Under the pieces are notes generated by a model. That model saw only the letters and a list, made by a program, of their open reading frames with translations. It had not been told where the DNA came from and did no database searches. A stretch of DNA of 64,000 bases from Tsukamurella sputi. GTDB taxonomy: Bacteria > Actinomycetota > Actinomycetes > Mycobacteriales > Mycobacteriaceae. The position numbers and the translations under genes were made by a program. Positions 9,195-19,939 of the stretch are shown here, piece after piece. The number at the start of each line of letters is the position of its first letter. The first letter of the stretch is position 1. The DNA is taken from assembly GCF_007858445.1 (NCBI RefSeq), contig NZ_VIGV01000002.1, positions 248,001 to 312,000 on the forward strand. Direction: 5' to 3'.

Positions 9195-10012
9195 GCTCGT
9201 CCGCCCCCGTCTACTACTCGCCTCAGGGCGGCCACCCGCCCCAGACGGACCTTCTCACCGATCGGGCCATCGTCACCGAGGCCTACACCGTGATCCCCCG
9301 CGGAGTGATGCGCGACATCGTGACCTCCGTCTTCCCGGGTTGGACCAACACCCGCGCATGGGTACTCAATCGGCCCGTGGCGGGTGGCTCGACCACCTTC
9401 GCGCAGTCGATCGTCGAGGTGGGCGCCGGCGGCGGTTCGGACGCGCCCGAGCCCCAGCCCGAGGTGCAGAGCTTCCTGCTGCTCACGCAGGGCGAGCTGG
9501 AGGTCACCATCGACGGCACCGCACACTCGCTCACGTCGGGCGGCTACGCCTACATCCCGGCCGGCACCCCCTGGTCCGTCGCCAACAAGACCGAGGGCGC
9601 CGCCGTCTTCCAGTGGATCCGCAAGCGCTACGAGCCGCTCGCCGGACACACGCCGAAGGTCGCTGTGGGCAACGAGCGCGACATCGAGCCCTCGCCGATG
9701 CCGGGTACGGACAACAAGTGGCGCACGACCCGGATCCTGGATCCGCAGGACCTCGCGTACGACATGCACTGCAACATCGTCACGTTCGAGCCGGGCGCGT
9801 CGATCCCGTTCGCGGAGACCCACGTGATGGAGCACGGCCTCTACGTCCTCGAGGGCAAGGCCGTGTACCGGCTCAACGGCGACTGGGTCGAGGTGCAGGA
9901 GGGCGACTACATGTCGCTGCGCGCCTTCTGTCCGCAGGCCTGCTACGCCGGCGGACCGTCGAACTTCCGCTACCTGCTGTACAAGGACGTCAACCGCCAG
10001 ATCGTCCTGTAG
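9191..10012 (+). CDS. allE: (S)-ureidoglycine aminohydrolase, bicupin
   Basis: 273 aa with two cupin domains. The enzyme releases ammonia from (S)-ureidoglycine to give (S)-ureidoglycolate in allantoin degradation. The second cupin carries likely manganese ligands in ETHVMEHGLYVLEG near residues 208-221 and ends EVQEGDYM. The first carries LLLTQGELEV and YIPAGTPW. The start overlaps the aldolase stop by 4 nt. The AllC amidohydrolase that makes its substrate is not in this window. Confidence 0.9.
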   Translation: MSSSAPVYYSPQGGHPPQTDLLTDRAIVTEAYTVIPRGVMRDIVTSVFPGWTNTRAWVLNRPVAGGSTTFAQSIVEVGAGGGSDAPEPQPEVQSFLLLTQGELEVTIDGTAHSLTSGGYAYIPAGTPWSVANKTEGAAVFQWIRKRYEPLAGHTPKVAVGNERDIEPSPMPGTDNKWRTTRILDPQDLAYDMHCNIVTFEPGASIPFAETHVMEHGLYVLEGKAVYRLNGDWVEVQEGDYMSLRAFCPQACYAGGPSNFRYLLYKDVNRQIVL

Positions 10013-10020
10013 GTCAGCGC

Positions 10021-10067
10021 AGAACGACTGTGCCCCTCCCGGATTACGGGAGGGGCACAGTCGTTCT
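10021..10067. terminator. Bidirectional hairpin terminator between allE and the racemase-like operon
   Basis: A perfect 21-bp inverted repeat (10021-10041 with 10047-10067) around the 5-nt loop GATTA. It lies between converging genes ending at 10012 and 10074, so it can stop transcription from both sides. There is no clear U-tract, as is common in high-GC actinobacteria. Confidence 0.85.
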
Positions 10068-10073
10068 CGATGG

Positions 10074-10841
10074 TTACGCGCCCTGGAGCGCCGCCTCGAC
10101 GGCGGCGTTGACGGCGACGATCAAGGGTACGTCGAAGGATTTCTGCAGACGCAGTCCGGACGCGGACAACGGCCCGCCGCCCATGATGACGGCCCGGGCG
10201 CAGTCGATCGCGATCGACTGCTGCACAGCCTCCTTCAGGGCGGCATCGAGTACATCGGGCGACTTCACGAGCTCGGAGGCGTCGCCCGGAGTGACCCGGA
10301 CGCCGCGGTACTGCTCGAGCAGACCGAGTGACTCGGCCTTCGCGCGGAAGGACTCGACGAGTGCGGGATCCGAGGTGACGGTGGCGATGCCGAACGCCCG
10401 GCCACCCCTACCCGCCTCCTTGAAGGCCTGCTCGCCGATGCCGAACACCGGGACGGACACGGCATTGCGGAGCTCCGCCGTCCCCGGGTCGCTGAAGGCG
10501 GCCACGACGATCGCGGCGACCCCGGCGCGGCCGGCCGCCTCCGTGCCGCGGCGAACGACGCCGGCGGTGGCGGTGGCCATGTCCTGCGGCGTCGTCAGCA
10601 ACGCGGGCGCGCCCTCGTTGGTGACACCCACGATCTTCGCTCTGCCCGCCGCCTGTGCGGTGGCGAGTTCCACCATCGACGTGGTCGCGCTCGCGCTCGA
10701 GTTGGGATTGATCAGCACGATCGTCTTCGACGGTGCCGCGCTCGAGGAGGCGGCGCTCCCGTCGGTCGCGGCGGGACCGCACGCCACGGTCATCCCCATG
10801 AGCGTGACGGCGCCGACCGCCGGCAGCAGTCGACGGGCCAT
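10074..10841 (-). CDS. Lipoprotein with Asp/Glu/hydantoin racemase fold lacking both catalytic cysteines
   Basis: 255 aa. The first 21 residues are a lipoprotein signal peptide (positively charged MARR, hydrophobic core, lipobox TVAC with C21), followed by a Ser/Ala linker. From residue 40 the protein looks like a hydantoin racemase (INPNSSASATT, IVVAAFSDPG, VFGIGEQAF, VIMGGGPLSA). The two positions that hold catalytic Cys in racemases read A115 and G222. An outer-face substrate-binding role is therefore more likely than racemisation; that is inference. The start overlaps the stop of the upstream racemase gene by one base, and both follow an allantoin-type permease. Confidence 0.75.
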   Translation of the reverse strand: MARRLLPAVGAVTLMGMTVACGPAATDGSAASSSAAPSKTIVLINPNSSASATTSMVELATAQAAGRAKIVGVTNEGAPALLTTPQDMATATAGVVRRGTEAAGRAGVAAIVVAAFSDPGTAELRNAVSVPVFGIGEQAFKEAGRGGRAFGIATVTSDPALVESFRAKAESLGLLEQYRGVRVTPGDASELVKSPDVLDAALKEAVQQSIAIDCARAVIMGGGPLSASGLRLQKSFDVPLIVAVNAAVEAALQGA

Positions 10842-11578
10842 CACCGGGCTCCGTCGGATCCTGGGATCGGCCACCCCGTCACGACCTTGGGCCGGGGCGG
10901 CGCGTACGTGCGGACCTTGGAGGTCTTCAGCCCCATGCGCACCAGGCCCTCGGCGATGGTCACCGCCGAGCGGACCCCGTCGACGATGGGGACGCCGGTG
11001 GCCGCGGAGACCTTCTCCTCGAGCTCGGCCATGCCGCCGCAGCCCAGGCAGATGACCTCGGCATGGTCGCGCTCGACGGCCTCGCGGGCCTGCGCGACGA
11101 TCGCCTCGACGGCCCGCTCGGGCTCGGACTCGAGCTCCAGCACTCCGAGACCCGAGGCCCGCACGGAGGCACATCGGGCGTCGAGGCCGGCCAGCTTGAG
11201 CCGGTCCTCGATCAGCGGCACCGTGCGGTCGAGAGTGGTGACCACGGAGTACTTGTGCCCGAGGTACATCGCCGTCGAGGCGGCCGCCTCCGTGATGTCG
11301 ACGACCGGCACCTCCAGCAGCTCCTGCAGGCCCTCCCGGCCGTGTTCGCCGTACCCCGCCTGGATCACCGCGTCGTAGGGCTCCTCGTAGCGGGTGATCG
11401 CGTCCATCACCGCGATCGCCGCGAGGTAGGACTCGAAGTTGCCCTCGCACGAGTCCGCGCCGAATCGTGGAGTGATCCCCACGATCTCGGTGCCGGGCGA
11501 CGCGGCGGACCGCGCGGATTCGGCGATCGCCTCCGTCATGGACGCGGTGGTGTTGACGTTGGCGACGAGGATGCGCAT
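10841..11578 (-). CDS. Asp/Glu racemase-family protein (putative allantoin/hydantoin racemase)
   Basis: 245 aa, cytoplasmic. The N-terminal MRILVANVNTTASMT and the C-terminal VICLGCGGMAEL (C180) are typical of hydantoin and allantoin racemases. The first catalytic position reads AGYGEHG (G75) with no Cys, so a two-cysteine mechanism is not assured. The start at 11578 is chosen because AGGAG lies 8 nt upstream; an ATG two codons earlier is too close. It lies 11 nt after the NCS1 permease stop, which suggests that it interconverts allantoin enantiomers for AllB. Confidence 0.75.
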   Translation of the reverse strand: MRILVANVNTTASMTEAIAESARSAASPGTEIVGITPRFGADSCEGNFESYLAAIAVMDAITRYEEPYDAVIQAGYGEHGREGLQELLEVPVVDITEAAASTAMYLGHKYSVVTTLDRTVPLIEDRLKLAGLDARCASVRASGLGVLELESEPERAVEAIVAQAREAVERDHAEVICLGCGGMAELEEKVSAATGVPIVDGVRSAVTIAEGLVRMGLKTSKVRTYAPPRPKVVTGWPIPGSDGAR

Positions 11579-11589
11579 GTCCATCACTC

Positions 11590-13131
11590 CTAGTGCTTGC
11601 TGGGGACGGCGATCGGCTCGCCGGAGACGTCGACGAACGGGCCCTTGCGGTCGGCGACCAGGAGGTAGACGATCGCGCCGAGGCCCGCGCCGATGAACCA
11701 CGAGTAGTTCGAGACCACGTGGAAGGCGGGGACGAAGGCCATCAGGAGCGCCACGCCGGCGGTGGGCACCAGGGCGATCACGGCGCGCGGGTTCACACCG
11801 CTCGAGTAGAAGTACGGCGCGTCCGGCAGGTCGCAGTACAGGTCGGGCACGTTGACCTTCGACTTGCGGATCAGCCAGTAGTCGGCCATGACGATGCCGA
11901 ACAGCGGGCCGAGCAGGGCGCCGAGGCCGCCGAGGAAGTAGGTGATGACGGCGGGTGAGTCGTAAAGGTTCCAGGGCAGGATGACGAGCCCGATGACACC
12001 GGAGATGAGGCCGGCCCTACGGAAGTTCAGGTGCTTCGGGAACAGGTTGTTCAGGGCGTAGATCGGCGCCACGAAGTTCGCCATCAGGTTCACGGCCACC
12101 GTGAGCACGAGCAGCGCGAGGCAGGCGAGAACGAGCAGCAGCGTGTTCGGCACCGTCTTGACGATGTCCGCGGGGGACTCGATGATCGTGCCGTTGATCT
12201 TGAACTGCGCACCGGCGAGCGTGACCACGATGCCGCCGAACAGCAGCATGTTGAGCGGGATGCCGAAGAAGTTGCCCCGCACGATCGACCCCTTGGACTT
12301 CGCGTTGCGCGTGAAGTCGCAGAAGTTGAGCACGAAGGTGCCGTAGATCGACACCCAGAGGCTCGCGCCGCCGACGATCTGCAGCCACATGTCGAGACCG
12401 GTCTTCGACTCCGGTGTGGTCCACGCGATGGAGAAGCCCGCCTTGCCGAACATCCAGATCGCCAGGGCGGCCATCGTGACGAGGATGACGGGGCCGGCGA
12501 AGGCCTCGTACTTACGGATCATCTCCATGCCGTAGCTGACGATGACGAGCTGCACCGCCCACAGGACGAGGAAGGCGATCCAGCCGAGCGTGGACAGTCC
12601 CAGGAAGCGGTTCTCGTCGAGCGTCGCGGCATCGGGGACGACGGCGACGATCATGATGCGCAGGACGACCGAGGCCAGGTAGGTCTGGATGCCGAACCAG
12701 GCGATCGCGACGACGCCGCGGATCAGAGCCGGAATCTGCGCGCCGCGGATGCCGAAGGAGATGCGACTCATGACGGGGAAGGGCACACCCGTCTTCTCCC
12801 CCATGAAGCCGGACAGGTTGAGAAGGAGGAACAGGAAGATCGCGCCCAGCCCGAGGGCTACCAGGATCTGCCAACCGCCGAGGCCCAGCGCGAACAGGCC
12901 GATCGCGAAGGCGTAATTGCCGAGGCTGTGCACGTCGTTCGCCCACAGGGTGAAGATGTTGTAGCCACCCCAGGTGCGGCCCGCGCGCTTCGTCGGTGCG
13001 AGGTCGCGGTTGTACAGGCCGGCGCTGAGCCGGTTCAGGGCGTCGACGTCCGGGACGTCGCTGATCGCGGCATCGCCGAGCCGGATCGGATTCGCCTCCG
13101 CCGCGACGCGGGGAGAGAGTTCTTCTGTCAT
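11590..13131 (-). CDS. NCS1-family allantoin/hydantoin-type permease
   Basis: 513 aa, a 12-segment membrane transporter of the nucleobase-cation symporter-1 family, whose characterised members (PucI, Mhp1) import allantoin or hydantoins. Family features are the N-terminal NRDLAPT-RTWGGYNIFTLWANDVHS, PVMSRISFGIRGAQIPAL, and the C-terminal ADYWLIRKSKVNVPDLY. It heads a three-gene operon with two racemase-family proteins and is divergent from allB across a 241-nt region with shared operators. Allantoin is the most likely substrate. Confidence 0.88.
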   Translation of the reverse strand: MTEELSPRVAAEANPIRLGDAAISDVPDVDALNRLSAGLYNRDLAPTKRAGRTWGGYNIFTLWANDVHSLGNYAFAIGLFALGLGGWQILVALGLGAIFLFLLLNLSGFMGEKTGVPFPVMSRISFGIRGAQIPALIRGVVAIAWFGIQTYLASVVLRIMIVAVVPDAATLDENRFLGLSTLGWIAFLVLWAVQLVIVSYGMEMIRKYEAFAGPVILVTMAALAIWMFGKAGFSIAWTTPESKTGLDMWLQIVGGASLWVSIYGTFVLNFCDFTRNAKSKGSIVRGNFFGIPLNMLLFGGIVVTLAGAQFKINGTIIESPADIVKTVPNTLLLVLACLALLVLTVAVNLMANFVAPIYALNNLFPKHLNFRRAGLISGVIGLVILPWNLYDSPAVITYFLGGLGALLGPLFGIVMADYWLIRKSKVNVPDLYCDLPDAPYFYSSGVNPRAVIALVPTAGVALLMAFVPAFHVVSNYSWFIGAGLGAIVYLLVADRKGPFVDVSGEPIAVPSKH

Positions 13132-13169
13132 GCTGGGCCTTCGTTCTGACTGGCTGACCGCTCGAAATA

Positions 13170-13195
13170 TTCCGTTGTACGGAAATGATGTTCCA
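13170..13195. promoter_or_regulatory. Putative purine-regulon operator, permease side
   Basis: Perfect TTCCG-n5-CGGAA palindrome (13170-13184) followed after 6 bases by TTCCA (13191-13195). It lies about 15 nt downstream of the transcription start predicted for the permease operon. Confidence 0.65.
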
Positions 13196-13205
13196 CTGGT
13201 AGCGA

Positions 13206-13236
13206 TAAGTAAGGCCTATCCGAGCGCCCGTGTCAA
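13206..13236 (-). promoter_or_regulatory. Promoter of the NCS1 permease operon
   Basis: On the minus strand, -35 TTGACA (13236-13231) and -10 TACTTA or TTACTT (13211-13206 region), spacer 18-19 nt. The consensus -35 is the best in the window. Start is predicted near 13199, so the leader contains the operator at 13170-13195. Confidence 0.55.
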
Positions 13237-13242
13237 GGGTGA

Positions 13243-13257
13243 TGTCGCATGTCGGAA
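13243..13257. promoter_or_regulatory. Degenerate purine-regulon operator
   Basis: TGTCG-n5-CGGAA: the right half is perfect, the left half matches 3 of 5 positions. It lies upstream of both divergent promoters and may be an auxiliary site. Confidence 0.3.
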
Positions 13258-13287
13258 TATGATCGTCACACGGCGGAAACCTCGATC

Positions 13288-13317
13288 TTGACGAGTGGCG
13301 CAGGTCACACCTAGTGT
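13288..13317 (+). promoter_or_regulatory. Promoter of allB
   Basis: -35 TTGACG (13288-13293), 18-nt spacer, -10 TAGTGT (13312-13317). The predicted start near 13324 puts the allB operator at 13338-13352 inside the leader. Confidence 0.5.
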
Positions 13318-13337
13318 GGGGCAGCGTCGAGACGAAA

Positions 13338-13352
13338 TTCCGCGACTCGGAA
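13338..13352. promoter_or_regulatory. Putative purine-regulon operator, allB side
   Basis: Perfect TTCCG-n5-CGGAA, extended to an 8-bp arm on each side (AAATTCCG and CGGAATTT, 13335-13355). It lies between the allB promoter and its ribosome site GAAGGAG. Confidence 0.65.
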
Positions 13353-13372
13353 TTTCCAGTGAAGGAGCCCTC

Positions 13373-14722
13373 ATGAGCACGGACACCGCAGAGTACGACC
13401 TCGTGGTTCGCGGCAACCGCATCGTCACCACCGCCGGAACGGTGGCCCGTGAGGTCGGCATCCGCGACGGCCGCGTCGTCGCGATCGAGCCTCTCGGGAA
13501 CGGCCTCGCCGGCCGCGAGGTCATCGAGCTCACCGACGACCAGGTCATGATCCCCGGCCTCGTGGACACCCACGTGCACGTCAACGAGCCCGGGCGCACC
13601 GAATGGGAGGGATTCGAGTCCGCGACCAGGGCGGCGGCGGCCGGTGCGGTCACCACGCTCGTCGACATGCCCCTCAACTCCATCCCGCCCACCGTCGACC
13701 GCGAGGCGCTGCGCCTCAAGCGCGAGGTCGCCGCGCCCAAGGCGCACATCGACGTGGGCTTCTGGGGCGGCGCCGTCCCGGGCAACAAGGATCAGCTGCG
13801 CGGCCTGCACGACGACGGCGTTTTCGGCTTCAAGTGCTTCCTGCTGCACTCGGGCGTCGACGAGTTCCCCGCGCTCACCGTCGACGAGATGCAGGAGGAC
13901 ATGGCCGAGCTCGCCACCTTCGACTCGCTGATGATCGTGCACGCCGAGGACGCGTGCTCCATCGACCACGCTCCCGAGCCGACCGGCGCCGACTACGCGG
14001 GCTTCCTCGCCTCGCGCCCTCGCGGCGCGGAGAACAAGGCGATCGCCGACGTCATCGAGCGGGCCCGCTGGACCGGCGCCCGCGCCCACGTCCTGCACCT
14101 CTCCTCTTCCGACGCGCTGCCGATGATCGCCTCGGCGCGGCGCGACGGCGTCAAGCTCACCGTCGAGACCTGCCCCCACTACCTCACGCTGCTGGCGGAG
14201 GAGATCCCCGCCGGCGGCACGGCGTTCAAGTGCTGCCCGCCGATCCGTGAGGCCTCCAACCGCGAGCTGCTGTGGCAGGGACTGCTGGACGGCACGATCG
14301 ACTGCATCGTCTCCGACCACTCCCCCTCGACGATCGACCTCAAGGACGTCGAGAACGGTGACTTCGGCGTCGCCTGGGGCGGCGTCGCGTCCCTGCAGCT
14401 GGGCCTGCAGCTGATCTGGACCGAGGCCAAGAAGCGCGGCATCTCACTCGAGCAGGTCCTCGAGTGGATGTCCGCGAACCCGGCGAAGCTGGCGGGCATG
14501 ACCCGCAAGGGCCGGATCGCCCTCGGCTTCGACGCCGATTTCGCGATCTTCGAGCCCGAGGCCGCGCAGGTCGTCGACGTGCACCGCCTGCACCACAAGA
14601 ACGCGATCTCCCCCTACGACGGCCGCGCGCTCGCCGGAGTCGTCAGCGGCACGTGGCTCCGGGGCCGGAAGGTCGACTTCGAGACCCCGCACGGCCGCCT
14701 GCTCCGACGCGGCGAGGCCTGA
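13373..14722 (+). CDS. allB: Allantoinase
   Basis: 449 aa, a cyclic amidohydrolase opening allantoin to allantoate. Metal-binding HxH is in DTHVHVNEPGRTEWEGF (H66, H68). The carbamylated Lys is probably the one in FGFKCFLLHSG near residue 155. HVLHLSSSDA, ETCPHYL and SDHSPS supply the remaining conserved positions. Length and motif set fit AllB rather than dihydropyrimidinase. The ATG follows GAAGGAG by 5 nt. It is transcribed alone, divergent from the permease-racemase operon, and shares the palindromic control sites. Confidence 0.93.
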   Translation: MSTDTAEYDLVVRGNRIVTTAGTVAREVGIRDGRVVAIEPLGNGLAGREVIELTDDQVMIPGLVDTHVHVNEPGRTEWEGFESATRAAAAGAVTTLVDMPLNSIPPTVDREALRLKREVAAPKAHIDVGFWGGAVPGNKDQLRGLHDDGVFGFKCFLLHSGVDEFPALTVDEMQEDMAELATFDSLMIVHAEDACSIDHAPEPTGADYAGFLASRPRGAENKAIADVIERARWTGARAHVLHLSSSDALPMIASARRDGVKLTVETCPHYLTLLAEEIPAGGTAFKCCPPIREASNRELLWQGLLDGTIDCIVSDHSPSTIDLKDVENGDFGVAWGGVASLQLGLQLIWTEAKKRGISLEQVLEWMSANPAKLAGMTRKGRIALGFDADFAIFEPEAAQVVDVHRLHHKNAISPYDGRALAGVVSGTWLRGRKVDFETPHGRLLRRGEA

Positions 14723-14738
14723 CCGCGCAACGGCGGGT

Positions 14739-16643
14739 CTACGGACGGCTCGCCAGGATCTGGCTCAAGTAGTCCGGGGTCCCCTCGATCCGCTGCAGAT
14801 GTGGGTATCGCAGGCCGTCGTGGTAGCCGATCTCGACGGTGCGGACCTGATCGAAGTCCTTCACCTGCAGCCGGATCGGGGCCGGGTTCGTCTTGGCGGC
14901 CTCGATCGCGGTGTGCATCGTCGCCTGCGAGTACGCCGCGTCGTTGACGGAGAGCACCGTCATCCCGGTCCCGACCTTGGCCGTGAACGCCGGACCGCCC
15001 CATCGGACATCGGTGACCTTGCCGGTGGCGGAGACGTTGAGGCCGAGCGAGTACGTGTAGTTGGCGGCGCCCTGCGCGTCCTTCATCTGGGCCGCCAGGA
15101 GAGGGCCGGGGTTGTTGTCGTACACCAACCGCCACCCGGTCTTCTCCACGCTCGATGCGAACGGCTCCTTGCCGTCCAGGCGGTCGCGCAGGTACTTCGC
15201 CCAGTCCTCGCCGGCGGCGACGGAGCGCAGCGCGGCGACGACCTTGTCGAAGTCGTAGGTGTTCTGCGTCTTCCACGTGCCGTTGTCGACTCCGAAGAAG
15301 GTGCGTGCGAAGTCGTCGAGTGACTTCGCGTTGCCCGTCAACTCCCGGATCCGCGCGTCGACGCCCAGCCAGACGAGCTGACCGCCCTGGTAGTAGTCCT
15401 CGCTGAGCTGCCAGGAGCGGTACGGCTTGGTGCGGCGCTGCGCGATGATCGGATCGTTCGTGGTGTCCTGCAGGCTCCGCCAGCTCAGCCCCGGGCGACC
15501 GTCGGTGTACGTCGCGACCACCGAGGCCAGAGCGTCGCGGGAGACCTCCGCCGGCCGCAGGCCGGACCGACCGGTGAGCACGTTGCCCCAGTACTGGGTC
15601 TGTCCCTCGTACACCCACATCAGACTGTCCTGCATGGGCGTGTTGAAGTCGGGCGTCCACAGGTCGGCGGGGCGCCGGAACTTGCCGTTCCACGAGTGCG
15701 TGTACTCGTGGCCGAGCAGGTCGTCACTCCCGAGTTCGGGAGTCCACCCGGTGAAGTAGTCGGTCGGCTCGCCGTTCTCGCTCGACCGTTGATGCTCGAG
15801 CCCGTTCGAGCTGAGCTGGTCCGAGAGCGAGAGCAGGAAGTCGTAGTGATCGTAGTGCTGGGAACCGTAGAGCTTGACCGCCTGCTGAACGAGAGCCCGG
15901 TGCCGCTCGATGTGCTCGGGCTTGGCGTCGAGTTGCTCGGGCGCATCGGCGAAGACCTGAAGGCGCACCGGTACCTCGGCCCCGGGCGCCAGGTCGATCT
16001 GACGGTGGAACCGTCCCGCGTAGACGGGTGAATCGACGAGGACGTCGAGCGGGACGGTGCGGTAGTCGACGGTGTCCCCGCGCTTGCCGGACACGTCGAG
16101 CGCGGTGCCCGCCTCGAAGCCCGGCGGATACGTGACGCTCGCGGTGAAGGGGATGTCACTGGCGGGCTTCCCCGCCGGGTACAGCACCACTGCGTTCCAC
16201 TGCAGGTTGAGCATGTTCGGCGTCATCACGACGCGTCCCTGGGAGCTGTCGGTGGGCGTGAGGTACGAGAACGCGGCGTCGATGGACTTCACCCCGTCGG
16301 GCACCGTGACCTTCAGCGCGTACACGTTGAGCGGATCGCGCTTCCACTCGAGCTTCTTGCCGCCGCCCGAGAAGGTGATGCCGGCGATCTTGTCGATCGG
16401 CCCGGAGGGCGAGTGATTGCCCGGCAACCACTGCGGATACTGCAGTGTCACCTCACCGGCGGTGACCGGGATCGACTGCTTCACATCGATGATGCGCTGG
16501 GGCAGATTGGTCACGTCGACCGACACCGAGATCGGCTCGCCCGCCGCCCCGTTCCCGGAACGGTTCGACGTCCCGCAGGCGAGCAGGCCCGCCAGGAGGA
16601 CGAACACGATGGCGACGGCGCTGACACCGCGGACCTTGGACAT
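14739..16643 (-). CDS. Secreted M61-family metallopeptidase (lipoprotein)
   Basis: 634 aa. A signal peptide with lipobox LLAC near residue 23 predicts a membrane-anchored protein on the outer face. The zinc site HEYTH lies near residues 312-316 within LLGHEYTHSWNGKFRRP, which is diagnostic of M61 (glycyl aminopeptidase) proteins, and a likely third ligand Glu follows in MWVYEGQTQYWG. The C-terminal region VTDVRWGGPAF to GMTVLSVND is PDZ-like. A GTG two codons upstream (16649) is an equally possible start; both have a GGGAG site. A strong palindrome lies upstream. The natural substrate is unknown. Confidence 0.85.
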   Translation of the reverse strand: MSKVRGVSAVAIVFVLLAGLLACGTSNRSGNGAAGEPISVSVDVTNLPQRIIDVKQSIPVTAGEVTLQYPQWLPGNHSPSGPIDKIAGITFSGGGKKLEWKRDPLNVYALKVTVPDGVKSIDAAFSYLTPTDSSQGRVVMTPNMLNLQWNAVVLYPAGKPASDIPFTASVTYPPGFEAGTALDVSGKRGDTVDYRTVPLDVLVDSPVYAGRFHRQIDLAPGAEVPVRLQVFADAPEQLDAKPEHIERHRALVQQAVKLYGSQHYDHYDFLLSLSDQLSSNGLEHQRSSENGEPTDYFTGWTPELGSDDLLGHEYTHSWNGKFRRPADLWTPDFNTPMQDSLMWVYEGQTQYWGNVLTGRSGLRPAEVSRDALASVVATYTDGRPGLSWRSLQDTTNDPIIAQRRTKPYRSWQLSEDYYQGGQLVWLGVDARIRELTGNAKSLDDFARTFFGVDNGTWKTQNTYDFDKVVAALRSVAAGEDWAKYLRDRLDGKEPFASSVEKTGWRLVYDNNPGPLLAAQMKDAQGAANYTYSLGLNVSATGKVTDVRWGGPAFTAKVGTGMTVLSVNDAAYSQATMHTAIEAAKTNPAPIRLQVKDFDQVRTVEIGYHDGLRYPHLQRIEGTPDYLSQILASRP

Positions 16644-16665
16644 CGGCACTCCCGACTCCCGGCGG

Positions 16666-16692
16666 ACAATTTTGTTGATACTACAAAATTGT
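16666..16692. promoter_or_regulatory. AT-rich palindrome upstream of the M61 peptidase
   Basis: Perfect 10-bp arms ACAATTTTGT and ACAAAATTGT separated by 7 nt, in otherwise GC-rich DNA between hisB and the peptidase gene. The form suits a TetR- or GntR-type operator better than a terminator, since the arms are AT-rich and no U-tract follows. It begins 23 nt before the start codon on the minus strand. Confidence 0.55.
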
Positions 16693-16736
16693 TGGGGCCG
16701 CCGCAGTCCGGGATCCGCTCGCCGCGAGCACCGTCC

Positions 16737-19818
<3,082 letters not shown>

Positions 19819-19824
19819 GGCTCC

Positions 19825-19830
19825 ATTCTA
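19825..19830 (-). promoter_or_regulatory. -10 box of hisDCB
   Basis: TAGAAT on the minus strand (5 of 6 to TATAAT), 6 nt before the hisD ATG. This predicts a leaderless message. No clear -35 is seen. Confidence 0.5.
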
Positions 19831-19939
19831 TGGGTCCGGCGCCACCGCGTTTCCGCCCAGGGCCACGGGCGCTGCGGCACCGGTCACAGCGCACCCGGCC
19901 GATCCGCCCGGGACCTGACGGTCCGGTAAGTTGTGCGCC

